From positions 25,007-89,006 of the forward strand of contig JABVXU010000218.1 of NCBI GenBank assembly GCA_013365365.1: DNA of 64,000 nt, read 5' to 3'. The notes below the pieces were generated by a model that was given only the letters and a program-made list of their open reading frames with translations, had not been told where the DNA came from and did not search any database. This DNA comes from Cruorifilaria tuberocauda (Eukaryota; Nematoda; Chromadorea; Rhabditida; Onchocercidae). A program made the translations under genes and the position numbers. Shown piece by piece: positions 63,736-64,000 of this stretch (position 1 is its first letter; each line of letters begins with the position of its first letter).

Positions 63736-63806
63736 AATAAAGGAAGTACCAAACTATGAAGCATTGGAAAAGTTTGGTTTCAAGGAGGGTCGCGGCTTAA
63801 CGAAAG
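63736..63806 (+). CDS. Possible exon with G-patch-like motif (edge, partial)
   Basis: Behind a CTCCTCCAG acceptor and ahead of a GGTATAAC donor, an open stretch of about 23 codons reads KEVPNYEALEKFGFKEGRGL then TKG. ALEKFGFKEGRGLTK resembles the start of a G-patch (hydrophobic-x-K-hydrophobic-G-aromatic-x-x-G-x-G-L-G-K), found in RNA-binding splicing factors that activate DEAH helicases. The Gly after GL is replaced by Thr. The match is short, other exons are not visible, and the gene would continue beyond 64000, so this is tentative. Confidence 0.3.
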
Positions 63807-64000
63807 GTATAACGATTACCCTATCTCTTTGTTTGACTGAATATCGGTTTTTTAATACTCGTCTGGATATTTTAGAAATTTTTAATGTGTTAATGTCGTG
63901 TTATTGTATGCTATGAAATCTAAAGTAATAAAGGTTTAATTACCCAAGTTTGAGGTACACCCAAAGTATCAGCAATCAAAGCTAGCAGTTTGCTTACTTG

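Overview
The window reads as nuclear DNA of a nematode. It is very AT-rich. Genes are split into short exons by GT-AG introns, mostly about 70 to 500 bp, with TTTCAG-like acceptors. Several start codons sit just behind an acceptor that could receive a trans-spliced leader. The gene content (elongin C, profilin, SGF29, TAF1B, CBP80, a HERC4-type ligase, a MOZART1-type protein) is purely eukaryotic. A clade III parasite, probably filarial, is my inference from composition and gene style; I cannot name a species. No bacterial, phage, CRISPR or IS material was recognised.

Layout. Bases 1-12,000 are almost empty: the first exon of an NCK-type adaptor (minus strand) lies at the left edge, followed by more than 11 kb with no convincing gene. 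Elongin C (12.5-13.3 kb, +) and profilin (15.4-16.6 kb, -) are complete and intact. After a second gene-poor stretch, which holds a perfect 19-bp hairpin at 17.6 kb, comes an unrecognised four-exon gene (22.1-23.0 kb, +) and then a tandem-PDZ scaffold gene (23.65-26.4 kb, -) whose reading frame is broken several times.

From 27.7 to 41.6 kb there is a dense plus-strand block: tRNA-splicing endonuclease subunit SEN54 (intronless), a MOZART1-like gamma-tubulin factor, the SAGA subunit SGF29 only 8 bases behind it, and a long TAF1B-type Pol I initiation factor with one clear and one probable GC-AG intron. A HERC4-type RCC1+HECT ubiquitin ligase (42.5-49.1 kb, -) diverges from a decayed 3-hydroxyacyl-CoA dehydrogenase gene (49.8-51.7 kb, +). 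That gene converges on the nuclear cap-binding protein CBP80 (52.5-59.1 kb, -). The last 5 kb are AT-rich and empty, apart from small repeats and a possible edge exon with a G-patch-like motif.

Most intact genes are housekeeping: transcription (elongin C, SGF29, TAF1B), RNA processing (SEN54, CBP80), ubiquitin transfer (HERC4-type) and cytoskeleton (profilin, MOZART1). The points most worth a second look are the mzt-1/sgf-29 junction, where one splice acceptor may serve both a cis intron and trans-splicing of the next gene, and the two multiply broken genes lying among intact neighbours. Exon joins were built by hand from frame, phase and homology; no alignment or transcript data were available.
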